Of a DNA stretch of 64,000 bases, positions 1-6,777 are shown piece after piece. Source of the stretch: CAKVLS01 sp045651685 (GTDB taxonomy: Bacteria; Bacillota; Clostridia; Christensenellales; UBA1242). The notes beneath the pieces are model-generated. The model saw only the letters and a program-made list of their open reading frames with translations, had not been told where the DNA came from and did not search any database. Every line of letters begins with the position of its first letter. Position 1 is the first letter of the stretch. A program made the position numbers and the translations under genes. The stretch is from assembly GCA_045651685.1 (NCBI GenBank), contig JAZRSV010000003.1, positions 3,156 to 67,155 of the forward strand, given 5' to 3'.

Positions 1-944
1 TGAGCAACTTTTTTTACAAATGTACCAAACATCGGTACAAATAATAATGGAAAACTAATAGCAATAACACAGCTACATATATACAATACAATGGCATTTT
101 TTACTACAAGCATTATTATGCTACCAGCAATTAAACAAGCAACACTTATTATACAACTCAAAAAAGAATAACCTTTTTTTACTAATCGTTTTGCAAGCAA
201 GTTGGCAACAATTTTGCATACTTCTATCAGCGCCATAACAATAGCAACTGCTTCGAAAGTTAATTTTTCTATATACAAATACAGTGGCACAATAACATCT
301 AATATAGACTGAAATATTGCAAATGCCATATGAAAAATATTGTAAGTTTTGTAAGAAGATTTGTCTACTTGTGGTGGGGTTGCTGTTATGTTGAGATAAG
401 CAAACTTAAGCAAGTTATAACCATACATAATTGGTATCGCAGAAGATATATAAAGTACACCACCCACAATAGCAAGCAACAAAACAGAATTTTTGTAGCT
501 AGAACCCAAAACATAACCACTCAAAAGCACAAATATAAGTTTGCCAACATTGGTAGCTATCTGAAACTTTGCTACATTAACCTTTTTGTCAGTAAAGGCA
601 AATAACAAATTAAGTGGTACCGAGTACAACACTTGAGCAAAACTAGCAAGCAATGCGATTATAATACACATCCACCATGTGGTAGGTAGCGCCAACAAAA
701 ACTGCAAAGTAATGAGTGGTACTGTGTGTAGTATCATCGCAATGACACCATATTTTTGCAAAAACTTTTTGAGTGCCCAGTTAAGAAAACCACACAAAGC
801 ATAATATACATTAAGGTAAAGCATAACCATGTACATATTGCCGCTATTTTTTAATATAATTAAAGGAATAAAGGCCTTTACCATACTATCGGCAAAAGCT
901 TTTATTAATTTATGATAAAAAATAAGATTAGTGCGATTTTTCAT
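1..944 (-). CDS. MFS-like multi-pass membrane transporter, C-terminus cut by window edge
   Basis: The minus-strand frame is open from an ATG at 944 to the left edge, giving about 314 residues with no stop. The translation is almost entirely hydrophobic segments separated by short basic loops, roughly nine membrane spans visible, as in major facilitator transporters. It starts MKNRTNLIFYHKL. Order and spacing of spans, and a loop of the type SVPLNLLFAF followed by a Gly-rich span, resemble the 404-residue transporter at 21765-22979, so the two look like paralogues. Substrate cannot be told. No good Shine-Dalgarno precedes the ATG, so the start is uncertain. The downstream part lies outside the window. 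Confidence 0.6.
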   Translation of the reverse strand, partial: MKNRTNLIFYHKLIKAFADSMVKAFIPLIILKNSGNMYMVMLYLNVYYALCGFLNWALKKFLQKYGVIAMILHTVPLITLQFLLALPTTWWMCIIIALLASFAQVLYSVPLNLLFAFTDKKVNVAKFQIATNVGKLIFVLLSGYVLGSSYKNSVLLLAIVGGVLYISSAIPIMYGYNLLKFAYLNITATPPQVDKSSYKTYNIFHMAFAIFQSILDVIVPLYLYIEKLTFEAVAIVMALIEVCKIVANLLAKRLVKKGYSFLSCIISVACLIAGSIIMLVVKNAIVLYICSCVIAISFPLLFVPMFGTFVKKVA

Positions 945-1059
945 AAGTACACAATAATATTATCAAAATTTTTAATTTTTATCAAACAAAGTTAATATAC
1001 AAGTGTTTTTTAGTTGTTTTAATTTTGTTTTTATAATAAACTATAAATAGGAGATTATT

Positions 1060-1434
1060 ATGAAAAAGCTTAGTAAATTTTTTGCATTAACTATTATGTG
1101 TTTGATGACTAGTGTTGTGCTTTTTGGTTGCACCACTACAATAGACACTAGCACTATTATTGGTACATGGGTAAATAATGATGCTATGTATACTCAAATA
1201 CAATTTATCCAAGACTCTAAAGAAGGCGAATCTCTTAGTGGCAGAATTAGCTATTATATCAAAGGCGACCCAGAGCCAAAACAAACAGCATTTTGGCAAA
1301 AGGCTGAAAACAAATACAACATCGACTTTGGTGGCAGTTCGGCATATCTTGCAGAGCTAAAAAATGGTCAAATGATTTTGACAGAGCCAACATCTGGTAC
1401 ATCTTGGGAGTATGTAAAAAAATACAACAACTAA
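1060..1434 (+). CDS. Small secreted lipoprotein of unknown function
   Basis: The 124-residue product begins with a lipoprotein signal peptide: basic MKKLSK, a hydrophobic core, and a lipobox VLFGC with the acceptor cysteine at residue 24. The rest is a short globular domain of about 100 residues rich in Thr, Gly and aromatic residues (IIGTWVNNDAMYTQIQF near 35-50, ending TSGTSWEYVKKYNN). The pattern of a GTW start and closing WEY resembles small lipocalin-like beta-barrel lipoproteins, but I do not recognise a named family. It should be lipid-anchored to the outer face of the membrane. A good ribosome site (AGGAG) lies 9 bases before the ATG, and a strong terminator follows, so it is a single-gene unit. 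Confidence 0.75.
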   Translation: MKKLSKFFALTIMCLMTSVVLFGCTTTIDTSTIIGTWVNNDAMYTQIQFIQDSKEGESLSGRISYYIKGDPEPKQTAFWQKAENKYNIDFGGSSAYLAELKNGQMILTEPTSGTSWEYVKKYNN

Positions 1435-1444
1435 CTTAATAAAT

Positions 1445-1478
1445 AAAAAGCACTCTATGCATATAGAGTGCTTTTTTG
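1445..1478 (+). terminator. Rho-independent terminator of the small lipoprotein gene
   Basis: A 10-bp perfect stem (AGCACTCTAT with ATAGAGTGCT, loop GCAT) is followed by six T. It starts about 10 bases after the stop codon of the lipoprotein gene. Confidence 0.85.
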
Positions 1479-1494
1479 TTATGACAAGCAAAAA

Positions 1495-1522
1495 CAAAAA
1501 AAGACCCAAACTAATGGGTCTT
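1495..1522 (-). terminator. Terminator after the tRNA array
   Basis: Read on the minus strand, AAGACCCA pairs with TGGGTCTT around a 6-base loop and is followed by a run of T. It lies seven bases beyond the 3' CCA of the last tRNA of the Met-Glu-fMet array. Confidence 0.8.
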
Positions 1523-1528
1523 TGTTTT

Positions 1529-1605
1529 TGGTAGCGGCGGTAGGAGTCGAACCTACGACCTTTCGGGTATGAACCGAACGCTATAACCAACTAAGCTACG
1601 CCGCC
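1529..1605 (-). tRNA. tRNA-Met (CAT), elongator
   Basis: A 77-base cloverleaf with encoded CCA. The anticodon stem TTCGG/CCGAA encloses the loop TTCATAC, anticodon CAT. The T-arm GTAGG/CCTAC is perfect. The acceptor GGCGGCG/CGCCGCT with a G1-U72 wobble matches the usual Firmicute elongator methionine tRNA and lacks the unpaired C1-A72 of an initiator. It is the last of three tRNAs transcribed leftward from a promoter at 1828-1856. Confidence 0.93.
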
Positions 1606-1608
1606 AAA

Positions 1609-1683
1609 TGGTGATCCCAAGGAGAGTCGAACTCCTCACTTCGCCGTGAAAGGGCGATGTCTTAACCGATTGACCATGGGACC
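1609..1683 (-). tRNA. tRNA-Glu (TTC)
   Basis: A 75-base cloverleaf with encoded CCA. Anticodon stem TCGCC/GGCGA encloses CTTTCAC, anticodon TTC. T-stem AGGAG/CTCCT and acceptor GGTCCCA/TGGGATC are complete (one G-U). It sits 3 bases upstream of tRNA-Met in the same array. Confidence 0.93.
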
Positions 1684-1721
1684 AAATATATAAAAACTTA
1701 TCTTTTGTAAAAAATAAGTAA

Positions 1722-1798
<77 letters not shown>

Positions 1799-1827
1799 AT
1801 ATGGCCTAAAAATCACTAGGCTTTGTT

Positions 1828-1856
1828 ATTGTATATGAAAAAAAAATATTTGTCAA
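1828..1856 (-). promoter_or_regulatory. Sigma-A promoter of the tRNA array
   Basis: On the minus strand TTGACA (1851-1856) and TACAAT (1828-1833) are separated by exactly 17 bases. The -10 lies about 30 bases before the first base of tRNA-fMet. A near-consensus promoter fits a stable RNA operon. Confidence 0.85.
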
Positions 1857-1866
1857 TAGTTTAATC

Positions 1867-1900
1867 AAAAAAAACTATTTTTTTTGTAAAATAGTTTTTT
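1867..1900 (-). terminator. AT-rich terminator after divIC
   Basis: AAAACTATTTT pairs with AAAATAGTTTT around a 6-base loop, with A and T runs on both sides, so it can act in either direction. It lies about 10 bases past the divIC-like stop codon and just upstream of the tRNA promoter, separating the two units. Confidence 0.65.
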
Positions 1901-1909
1901 GACCAAATT

Positions 1910-2182
1910 TTATTCAAAAATAACATCAGAATCTTTGTTGTATCCTTGAGATCTGTACATGTCTGCTATCGCTTGTGAATTGCTAAAATAATCTATTTGA
2001 CTCTCTACATCGGCAGTATATTCGTTAATATATGCAACGCTCTTGTCAAGAGATCTTTTTTGATGCTTTAGTCTTGCAAGGGAAACAAATTGTATTGTAA
2101 GGCCGATAAGCATAGCGCAAAAAATAACAATTGCACCAACTGTAACCAACTTTACTATTGTCTTAAGTTTGTTTTCGGTCAT
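1910..2182 (-). CDS. divIC: DivIC/FtsL-like septum formation initiator
   Basis: The 90-residue product has the DivIC/FtsB/FtsL layout: a short charged N-terminus, one membrane span at about 11-35, then a coiled-coil-like stretch with Leu/Ile spacing (LARLKHQKRSLDKSVAYINE) and a short tail. Family members join the divisome through that coiled coil and recruit later septum proteins. The position directly after yabP and yabQ matches the yabP-yabQ-divIC order of Bacillus and clostridia, which is the main reason for this name. Its start overlaps the end of yabQ by 20 bases, implying translational coupling. Sequence similarity in this family is low, so the assignment rests on topology plus synteny. 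Confidence 0.75.
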   Translation of the reverse strand: MTENKLKTIVKLVTVGAIVIFCAMLIGLTIQFVSLARLKHQKRSLDKSVAYINEYTADVESQIDYFSNSQAIADMYRSQGYNKDSDVIFE

Positions 2183-2522
2183 AGCATCGTCCTTTTTTTA
2201 ACAATTTTCTACCTTGATTATAAATAAAATTTATTAACTTGGCAACTAAAAAACCTATAGTTGTTCGCTCTAACCAAAAAGCAAATAAATAACTTATTAA
2301 CAAAAAAACTCTAAATTGGCCATAATTACAATAATTTATACCAAAAAAGAATGCAAAAACCAATATAATGCCAAATACAATATCACAACAAATTGTTATA
2401 GCAATATTGCTCAAAAGTATTTTTCGCACACATACACATATCTCATAAACTATGCCAACCAATAAGCCAACATAAATCATAAAGATACAGCTATTGCCCA
2501 AAATGCTAGAAGAAAATAACAT
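2163..2522 (-). CDS. yabQ: YabQ, sporulation membrane protein
   Basis: A 119-residue protein with three or four predicted membrane spans: about 10-35, 40-65, 68-82 and 84-105, followed by a basic tail (NQGRKLLKKGRCYDRK). YabQ is a mother-cell membrane protein needed for spore cortex formation. Length, topology, the conserved basic end after the last span and its place between yabP and divIC support the call. It is extremely rich in Ile, Phe and Cys. The start codon overlaps the last base of yabP. Confidence 0.78.
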   Translation of the reverse strand: MLFSSSILGNSCIFMIYVGLLVGIVYEICVCVRKILLSNIAITICCDIVFGIILVFAFFFGINYCNYGQFRVFLLISYLFAFWLERTTIGFLVAKLINFIYNQGRKLLKKGRCYDRKQT

Positions 2523-2812
2523 TACTTAAACATCTTTCTAAACAAATTTTGTTTTTTGCCCATGCTATATTTTATAGAGTTAACTACCCCTTCTAAAACA
2601 ATAATACCTTGTTCTACATCCAACTTTGACACATGCAAATTAGCACCTTCGATACACATTTTGTCACTAGACACAATTAGATGCACACAAGTTTCGTTGG
2701 CACCCAATACTTTTTCGACCCCTGTTATTGCGAGGTTGTTGCGATTGATAAGTGTAAGTCTACTCTCTGCAAAGTTGTTGTTTGATTGATTTTGTTGTGG
2801 TTGTTCTGCCAT
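2522..2812 (-). CDS. yabP: YabP, sporulation protein
   Basis: A 96-residue soluble protein with the YabP/YqfC pattern: a short Gln/Asn-rich N-terminus, then LTLINRNNLAITGVEKVL, a beta-rich core and the G..L.V..LD...G.I.L.G.V..I.Y segment (about 56-84). YabP is a sigma-E-dependent protein that works with YabQ in cortex assembly during sporulation. An excellent ribosome site (AGGAGG) sits 7 bases before the ATG, and a sigma-E-like promoter lies just upstream. First gene of the yabP-yabQ-divIC operon, which shows the organism belongs to a spore-forming lineage. Confidence 0.88.
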   Translation of the reverse strand: MAEQPQQNQSNNNFAESRLTLINRNNLAITGVEKVLGANETCVHLIVSSDKMCIEGANLHVSKLDVEQGIIVLEGVVNSIKYSMGKKQNLFRKMFK

Positions 2813-2837
2813 AAATACCTCCTGATATACTTATCAT

Positions 2838-2866
2838 ATACTATGGCAAAACATGTTTTTTTATGA
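2838..2866 (-). promoter_or_regulatory. Sigma-E-like promoter of yabP-yabQ-divIC
   Basis: On the minus strand TCATAAA (2860-2866) fits the sigma-E -35 pattern KMATAWW. Fourteen bases later CATAGTAT (2838-2845) matches six of eight positions of the -10 pattern CATACAnT. The -10 lies about 26 bases before the yabP ATG. In Bacillus both yabP and yabQ are under sigma-E, so motif and context agree. Confidence 0.6.
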
Positions 2867-2925
2867 CAAAAAAATTGGAGAAATTATCCCCAACTTTTTG
2901 TTTTTGCATTTATTTTTTATAAAAA

Positions 2926-3708
2926 TTACATTTTATCATACATTTTTGCTAGTTTTTTTGCATTTTTTACTGCTTTTTTTACAAAATTTTCGCCAGAAAC
3001 TTTTTTGTACTTTTCGTCACCCATGGCAACTTCTAAAATAATTGGTCCATTATAACCAGTATTTTTTATCTTGGCAAGTACATTGTCCCAGTCAATATTG
3101 CCGTCAAAAGGTATCATATGTCTATCTTTTTTGCCATCGTTGTCATGTATGTGCAAGCAGGCAAATTTGCCTTTGTACTTTTCAAAGTTAAATGTATCAC
3201 TAGTAAAAGCATGGTCATGGCCACTATCATAACACACTTGCAAATTGTCGTTTTTTATGTTGTCAAAAATATAATCAAAATAATCAGGCTTGCGTGAATT
3301 TTCTATAGCCAAAATTATGTTGAACTTTTGGGCATAATTAGCAAGTGCTTGAAAGCGCTTGATACCTATAAGACTTTTTGGCGGTGGATTTTGTCCTTTG
3401 GTTGCATGAAGTATCGCAATAGGTATGTTGTATTTGCTTATTTGTTTGATATGTTTTTGAAATGTTTTTAGTAGTTTATCACCCTTTTTGCCTTCTTGCC
3501 AGAAGTCATTAATATCCAAAAACTCAAGGTGTGCCATATGAATGTTTAGATTTAACTTTTTGCAATACCTTACTCTTGCAATATTTTCTTTTTTGTTATA
3601 TGACCACCAGACAAAAACTTTTTTTACATCATTGCTCGCAATAATCGACAATGAAGTTTTGTCATCTATATCATATGATATAGAACCATACAAAGCAATA
3701 TCTGTCAT
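2926..3708 (-). CDS. Sugar phosphate isomerase/epimerase-like TIM barrel protein
   Basis: A 260-residue protein of the AP endonuclease family 2 / xylose-isomerase-like TIM barrel fold. Visible metal-site segments are LAIENS (Glu, about 136), VCYDSGHDHAF (Asp/His, about 160-170), CLHIHDNDG (His-x-His, about 186-194) and a closing ILEV Glu (about 228). These enzymes isomerise or epimerise sugars or sugar phosphates with a divalent metal; the substrate here is unknown. It lies 13 bases after tsaD on the same strand and appears to be the last gene of the marR-cysS-tsaD operon. A ribosome site AGGTAGG precedes the ATG. Confidence 0.8.
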   Translation of the reverse strand: MTDIALYGSISYDIDDKTSLSIIASNDVKKVFVWWSYNKKENIARVRYCKKLNLNIHMAHLEFLDINDFWQEGKKGDKLLKTFQKHIKQISKYNIPIAILHATKGQNPPPKSLIGIKRFQALANYAQKFNIILAIENSRKPDYFDYIFDNIKNDNLQVCYDSGHDHAFTSDTFNFEKYKGKFACLHIHDNDGKKDRHMIPFDGNIDWDNVLAKIKNTGYNGPIILEVAMGDEKYKKVSGENFVKKAVKNAKKLAKMYDKM

Positions 3709-3721
3709 AAAAAACCTACCT

Positions 3722-4780
3722 TTATGTTGAAAGTTTTAAGTTTGGACACACTGACAAATCAAGATCGCTTATGCCATCGCCATTTATCAAATTATAATAT
3801 CCCATACATGCTATCATAGCAGCATTGTCTGTACATAATTTTATAGGAGGAACATAAACTTCTATACGATCATGTCTACCTAATTCTTCTATTTTTTGTC
3901 TCAAATAACTATTAGCTGCTACACCACCTGCTACACACAATTTTTTCAAACCATATGTTTTGCATGCCAAAACTGCTTTTTGCGCTAGACTATCAACAGC
4001 TTGTGTTTGAAATGAGCAACAAATATCTGCGGCATTTAGTTCTTGATTGTTTTGTCTTTGCTTGTGTACATAGTTGATAACAGCTGTTTTTAAGCCGCTA
4101 TAACTAACATCAAATGATTTTTTTAGTATATCGTTGCAAAAAGTAATATTATCATTGCCTTCTTTTGCAAGTTTGTCTATTTTTGGACCACCAGGATATT
4201 CTAATCCCAACACTCTTGCTACCTTATCATATGCTTCGCCAATAGCATCATCTAGAGTGCTACCGATATGGGTTTGGTGCAAATAATCATCTACTCTTAC
4301 TATTGCAGTATGACCACCACTAACTATAAGTCCTATGTATGGTGGTTGCAAATCAGGATAAGCAATATAATTAGCTGCAAGGTGGCCTTTGATGTGATTT
4401 ACTTTGATAAGTGGTATATTAAGCGCATATGCAAGAGCTTTTGCATAGCTAACACCTACCATAAGTGCACCAATAAGGCCTGCGCCATATGTCACTGCTA
4501 TTGCATCTATTTGTGACAGATCTAACTTTGCTTGCATAAGTGCTTCGTCAAGAACATTGTTGATAGCCTCGACATGGTTGCGCGATGCAACCTCTGGTAC
4601 TACGCCACCAAAACGCTTATGAATGTCTATTTGGCTAGAGATAACATTGCTCAAAACTTCTCTACCGTTGCGTACGATAGATATAGAAGTTTCGTCACAA
4701 CTACTCTCTATACCCAAAACATATATGTTAGATTTGTCTTGTAGACTTTCTAATTTTTGTTTTACTCTATCTTTATACAT
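3722..4780 (-). CDS. tsaD: TsaD, tRNA N6-threonylcarbamoyladenosine transferase
   Basis: TsaD (Gcp/Kae1) transfers the threonylcarbamoyl group to A37 of ANN-decoding tRNAs, acting with TsaB and TsaE. The 352-residue protein has the ASKHA signature LGIESSCDETS (about 22-32), the metal-binding HIKGH (about 129-133), the phosphate loop SGGHTAIV, and the C-terminal VAGGVAANSYLR and CTDNAAMIA motifs. An N-terminal extension of about 18 residues before the first strand is longer than usual, and the first ATG may not be the only start. It lies 11 bases after cysS in one operon. Partners tsaB and tsaE are not in this window. Confidence 0.96.
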   Translation of the reverse strand: MYKDRVKQKLESLQDKSNIYVLGIESSCDETSISIVRNGREVLSNVISSQIDIHKRFGGVVPEVASRNHVEAINNVLDEALMQAKLDLSQIDAIAVTYGAGLIGALMVGVSYAKALAYALNIPLIKVNHIKGHLAANYIAYPDLQPPYIGLIVSGGHTAIVRVDDYLHQTHIGSTLDDAIGEAYDKVARVLGLEYPGGPKIDKLAKEGNDNITFCNDILKKSFDVSYSGLKTAVINYVHKQRQNNQELNAADICCSFQTQAVDSLAQKAVLACKTYGLKKLCVAGGVAANSYLRQKIEELGRHDRIEVYVPPIKLCTDNAAMIACMGYYNLINGDGISDLDLSVCPNLKLST

Positions 4781-4791
4781 GTTTTTTCCTA

Positions 4792-6174
4792 TTATAGTGC
4801 AGTTATTTCGTAACCTTCTCTTGTGTCTTTAATATTAAAACCAAGAGCAATAATTTGATCTCTCAAACGGTCACTCTCTGCATAATCTTTGTTTAGTCTT
4901 GCTTGTTTGCGTTGTTCTGCCAAATCGATAACTTGTTGTGGAATATCTTGTTTACCATAATCTTTGTATTCAATATCAAGTTGCAATCCAAGTGCTCTAT
5001 CAAAATCAATAACCATATCATAAATTTGTTTTGAAGGTTGTTCTTTTAGAGCTGTCCACAAAACACCCAAAGCAAGTGGAGTGTTAAGGTCATCGTTAAT
5101 AGCGTTCAAAAATTCTTGTCTATATTTTGCTATAACTTGGTCATCGATATTGTTTGTGCCAGCTTTGTGCTCTTGCAATTGTTTGTGCAATTTTTTTAGC
5201 GCGTTTTGGCTAGCTTTTATCGCTTCAAAAGTAAAGTTTATTTTTTTACCATAGTATGTGTTTAGGCAAAAATACTTAAAGTCCATTGGGTTGTATCCCA
5301 TATCCATAAGTTGCTCTATAGTATAGATATTGTTAAGACTTTTGCTCATTTTGCCACCGTCTACTTGTACAAACTCATTGTGCATCCAGCGATTAACAAC
5401 TTTGTGTCCTGCTGCAGCATCGTTTTGTGCAATTTCGTTTTCGTGGTGAATTGGCAAGTGGTCTATACCACCAGTATGAATATCAAAATGATCACCCAAA
5501 ATATCATTGCTCATAGTTGAGCACTCAATGTGCCAACCAGGGCAACCAACACCCCAAGGGCTGTCCCACTTCATAATATGGTTGTCTGGTACGAACTTCC
5601 ACAAGGCAAAGTCAAAAGAATGATGTTTGTTTAGATTTTCTTGTACTCTAGCTACACCTGATTTTGACAAATCTTTGCCACTTAACATACCATATGCCTT
5701 AAATTTTTTTACATCAAAGTATACGCCATCTTCTAGTATGTAGGTATAACCTTTTTCTTCTAGAATTTTTACAAATTCTATCATCTTTTCGATATAATCT
5801 GTTGCTTTTACAACATGCTCTGGCACATCTATATTAAGTGCCTTTAGATTGTTCATAAAAATATTGGTATAGTATGCAGCTATCTCATATGGAGATTTGT
5901 TTTCTCTCTTTGCGGCTAGCTCCATTTTGTCATCGCCATCGTCCTCGTCACTTGTTAGGTGTCCAACATCGGTAATGTTCATAACGCCTTGCAATTTGTA
6001 GTTGTTATATTTTAGAACTCTACGCAAGCTATCCATAAATATATAAGCTCTCATATTGCCTATGTGTGGATAATAATAAACTGTAGGGCCGCAAGTATAC
6101 ATTTTTACAACACCTGGCTCTATAGGTTGAAATTCTGTTTTGTTGCGATTAAGTGTATTGTATAGTTTTAACAT
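4792..6174 (-). CDS. cysS: Cysteinyl-tRNA synthetase
   Basis: A 460-residue class I synthetase charging tRNA-Cys. Seen in order: the zinc Cys in TCGPTVY (C28), the HIGN signature (37-40), the zinc/substrate segment GWHIECS and the HTGGIDHLPIHHENEIAQ block, then KMSKS (about 274-278) and the C-terminal helical DALR-type tail ending GYEITAL. Length is typical. It follows the MarR gene by 17 bases and precedes tsaD by 11, so the three are very likely cotranscribed. There is no room for a T-box leader directly before it. Confidence 0.97.
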   Translation of the reverse strand: MLKLYNTLNRNKTEFQPIEPGVVKMYTCGPTVYYYPHIGNMRAYIFMDSLRRVLKYNNYKLQGVMNITDVGHLTSDEDDGDDKMELAAKRENKSPYEIAAYYTNIFMNNLKALNIDVPEHVVKATDYIEKMIEFVKILEEKGYTYILEDGVYFDVKKFKAYGMLSGKDLSKSGVARVQENLNKHHSFDFALWKFVPDNHIMKWDSPWGVGCPGWHIECSTMSNDILGDHFDIHTGGIDHLPIHHENEIAQNDAAAGHKVVNRWMHNEFVQVDGGKMSKSLNNIYTIEQLMDMGYNPMDFKYFCLNTYYGKKINFTFEAIKASQNALKKLHKQLQEHKAGTNNIDDQVIAKYRQEFLNAINDDLNTPLALGVLWTALKEQPSKQIYDMVIDFDRALGLQLDIEYKDYGKQDIPQQVIDLAEQRKQARLNKDYAESDRLRDQIIALGFNIKDTREGYEITAL

Positions 6175-6191
6175 AATATTATAATTTCCTT

Positions 6192-6617
6192 TTAAAATTT
6201 TTTAGATAAAATTTGGTTAATCTCATTTAGTTTTTGGTTAAGAAGACTGATGTCTTCGTTCGTACAGAGTCTTGTAATATTATATTCTATACTTTCTAGT
6301 TTGCTGTCCAAAAACTCTCTGCCCTTATCTGTCAAGCTATAGTAGATAATGCGCTTGTCTCTTAAGTCAGAAGAAGACTCAATAAGGCCATCGCTTATAA
6401 GTTGTTTGCACATTAGCGCAAGATTAGACTTGGCAATGTATAATTTGTCAATAAGTAGTGTAGGAGAAACTCTACCATAATCTGCTATCATAAACAAAAT
6501 ACGCACATTAACCGGCAAAGAATCTTTTTTGCTTGTATCTTTGCTAAAACTCTCACACGCATTTTGTGTTAATATTCTTGCTTTGATAATGTTTTTTGCT
6601 AAATCTAACTTTTGCAT
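6192..6617 (-). CDS. MarR-family transcriptional regulator
   Basis: A 141-residue winged-helix protein. The middle shows the MarR layout: LFMIADYGRVSPTLLIDKL (helices before the recognition helix), a recognition helix SNLALMCKQLISDGLI (about 67-82), then the wing with DLRDKRIIYYSLTDKGREF, including the typical DxRxxR-YxLTxxG signature. Such dimers bind palindromes and often respond to small ligands. A perfect 16-bp palindrome overlaps its own transcription start, suggesting autoregulation. It leads an operon with cysS, tsaD and a TIM-barrel gene, an unusual cargo for a MarR regulator. Confidence 0.88.
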   Translation of the reverse strand: MQKLDLAKNIIKARILTQNACESFSKDTSKKDSLPVNVRILFMIADYGRVSPTLLIDKLYIAKSNLALMCKQLISDGLIESSSDLRDKRIIYYSLTDKGREFLDSKLESIEYNITRLCTNEDISLLNQKLNEINQILSKKF

Positions 6618-6648
6618 GACTGCTCCTTTTAACTAAATTTTTTATTAT

Positions 6649-6664
6649 GTTATTATTTAATAAC
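6649..6664. promoter_or_regulatory. Palindromic operator candidate at the marR start site
   Basis: GTTATTA-TT-TAATAAC is a perfect 7+2+7 palindrome. It begins 4 bases past the -10 box of the marR promoter and so covers the expected start of transcription, where a MarR dimer would block the polymerase. Confidence 0.55.
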
Positions 6665-6667
6665 TTT

Positions 6668-6696
6668 ATTGTATACCAAAAACATTTTTTTTACAA
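6668..6696 (-). promoter_or_regulatory. Promoter of the marR-cysS-tsaD operon
   Basis: Minus strand TTGTAA (6691-6696), 17-base spacer, TACAAT (6668-6673). The start of transcription would be near 6661, leaving a leader of about 44 bases before the ATG with an AAGGAG ribosome site. Confidence 0.65.
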
Positions 6697-6737
6697 TAAA
6701 AAACTCGCTAAATATACAATTATTATAAGTTTTTAAC

Positions 6738-6767
6738 AAAAAAAGACCTAGCAACAAAACTAGGTCT
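6738..6767 (-). terminator. Terminator of the glycogen operon
   Basis: On the minus strand AGACCTAG pairs with CTAGGTCT around 8 bases and is followed by seven T. It lies 10 bases past the stop of the GH13 gene. Confidence 0.85.
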
Positions 6768-6777
6768 ATTATTTTTT

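Noticed and set aside
330..605. A 91-codon plus-strand frame near the left edge
   Set aside because: It is antisense to the transporter frame, has no ribosome site and a composition unlike a real protein.
6175..6191. T-box leader for cysS
   Set aside because: Only 17 bases separate cysS from the MarR gene, and the leader before the MarR gene has no T-box sequence.
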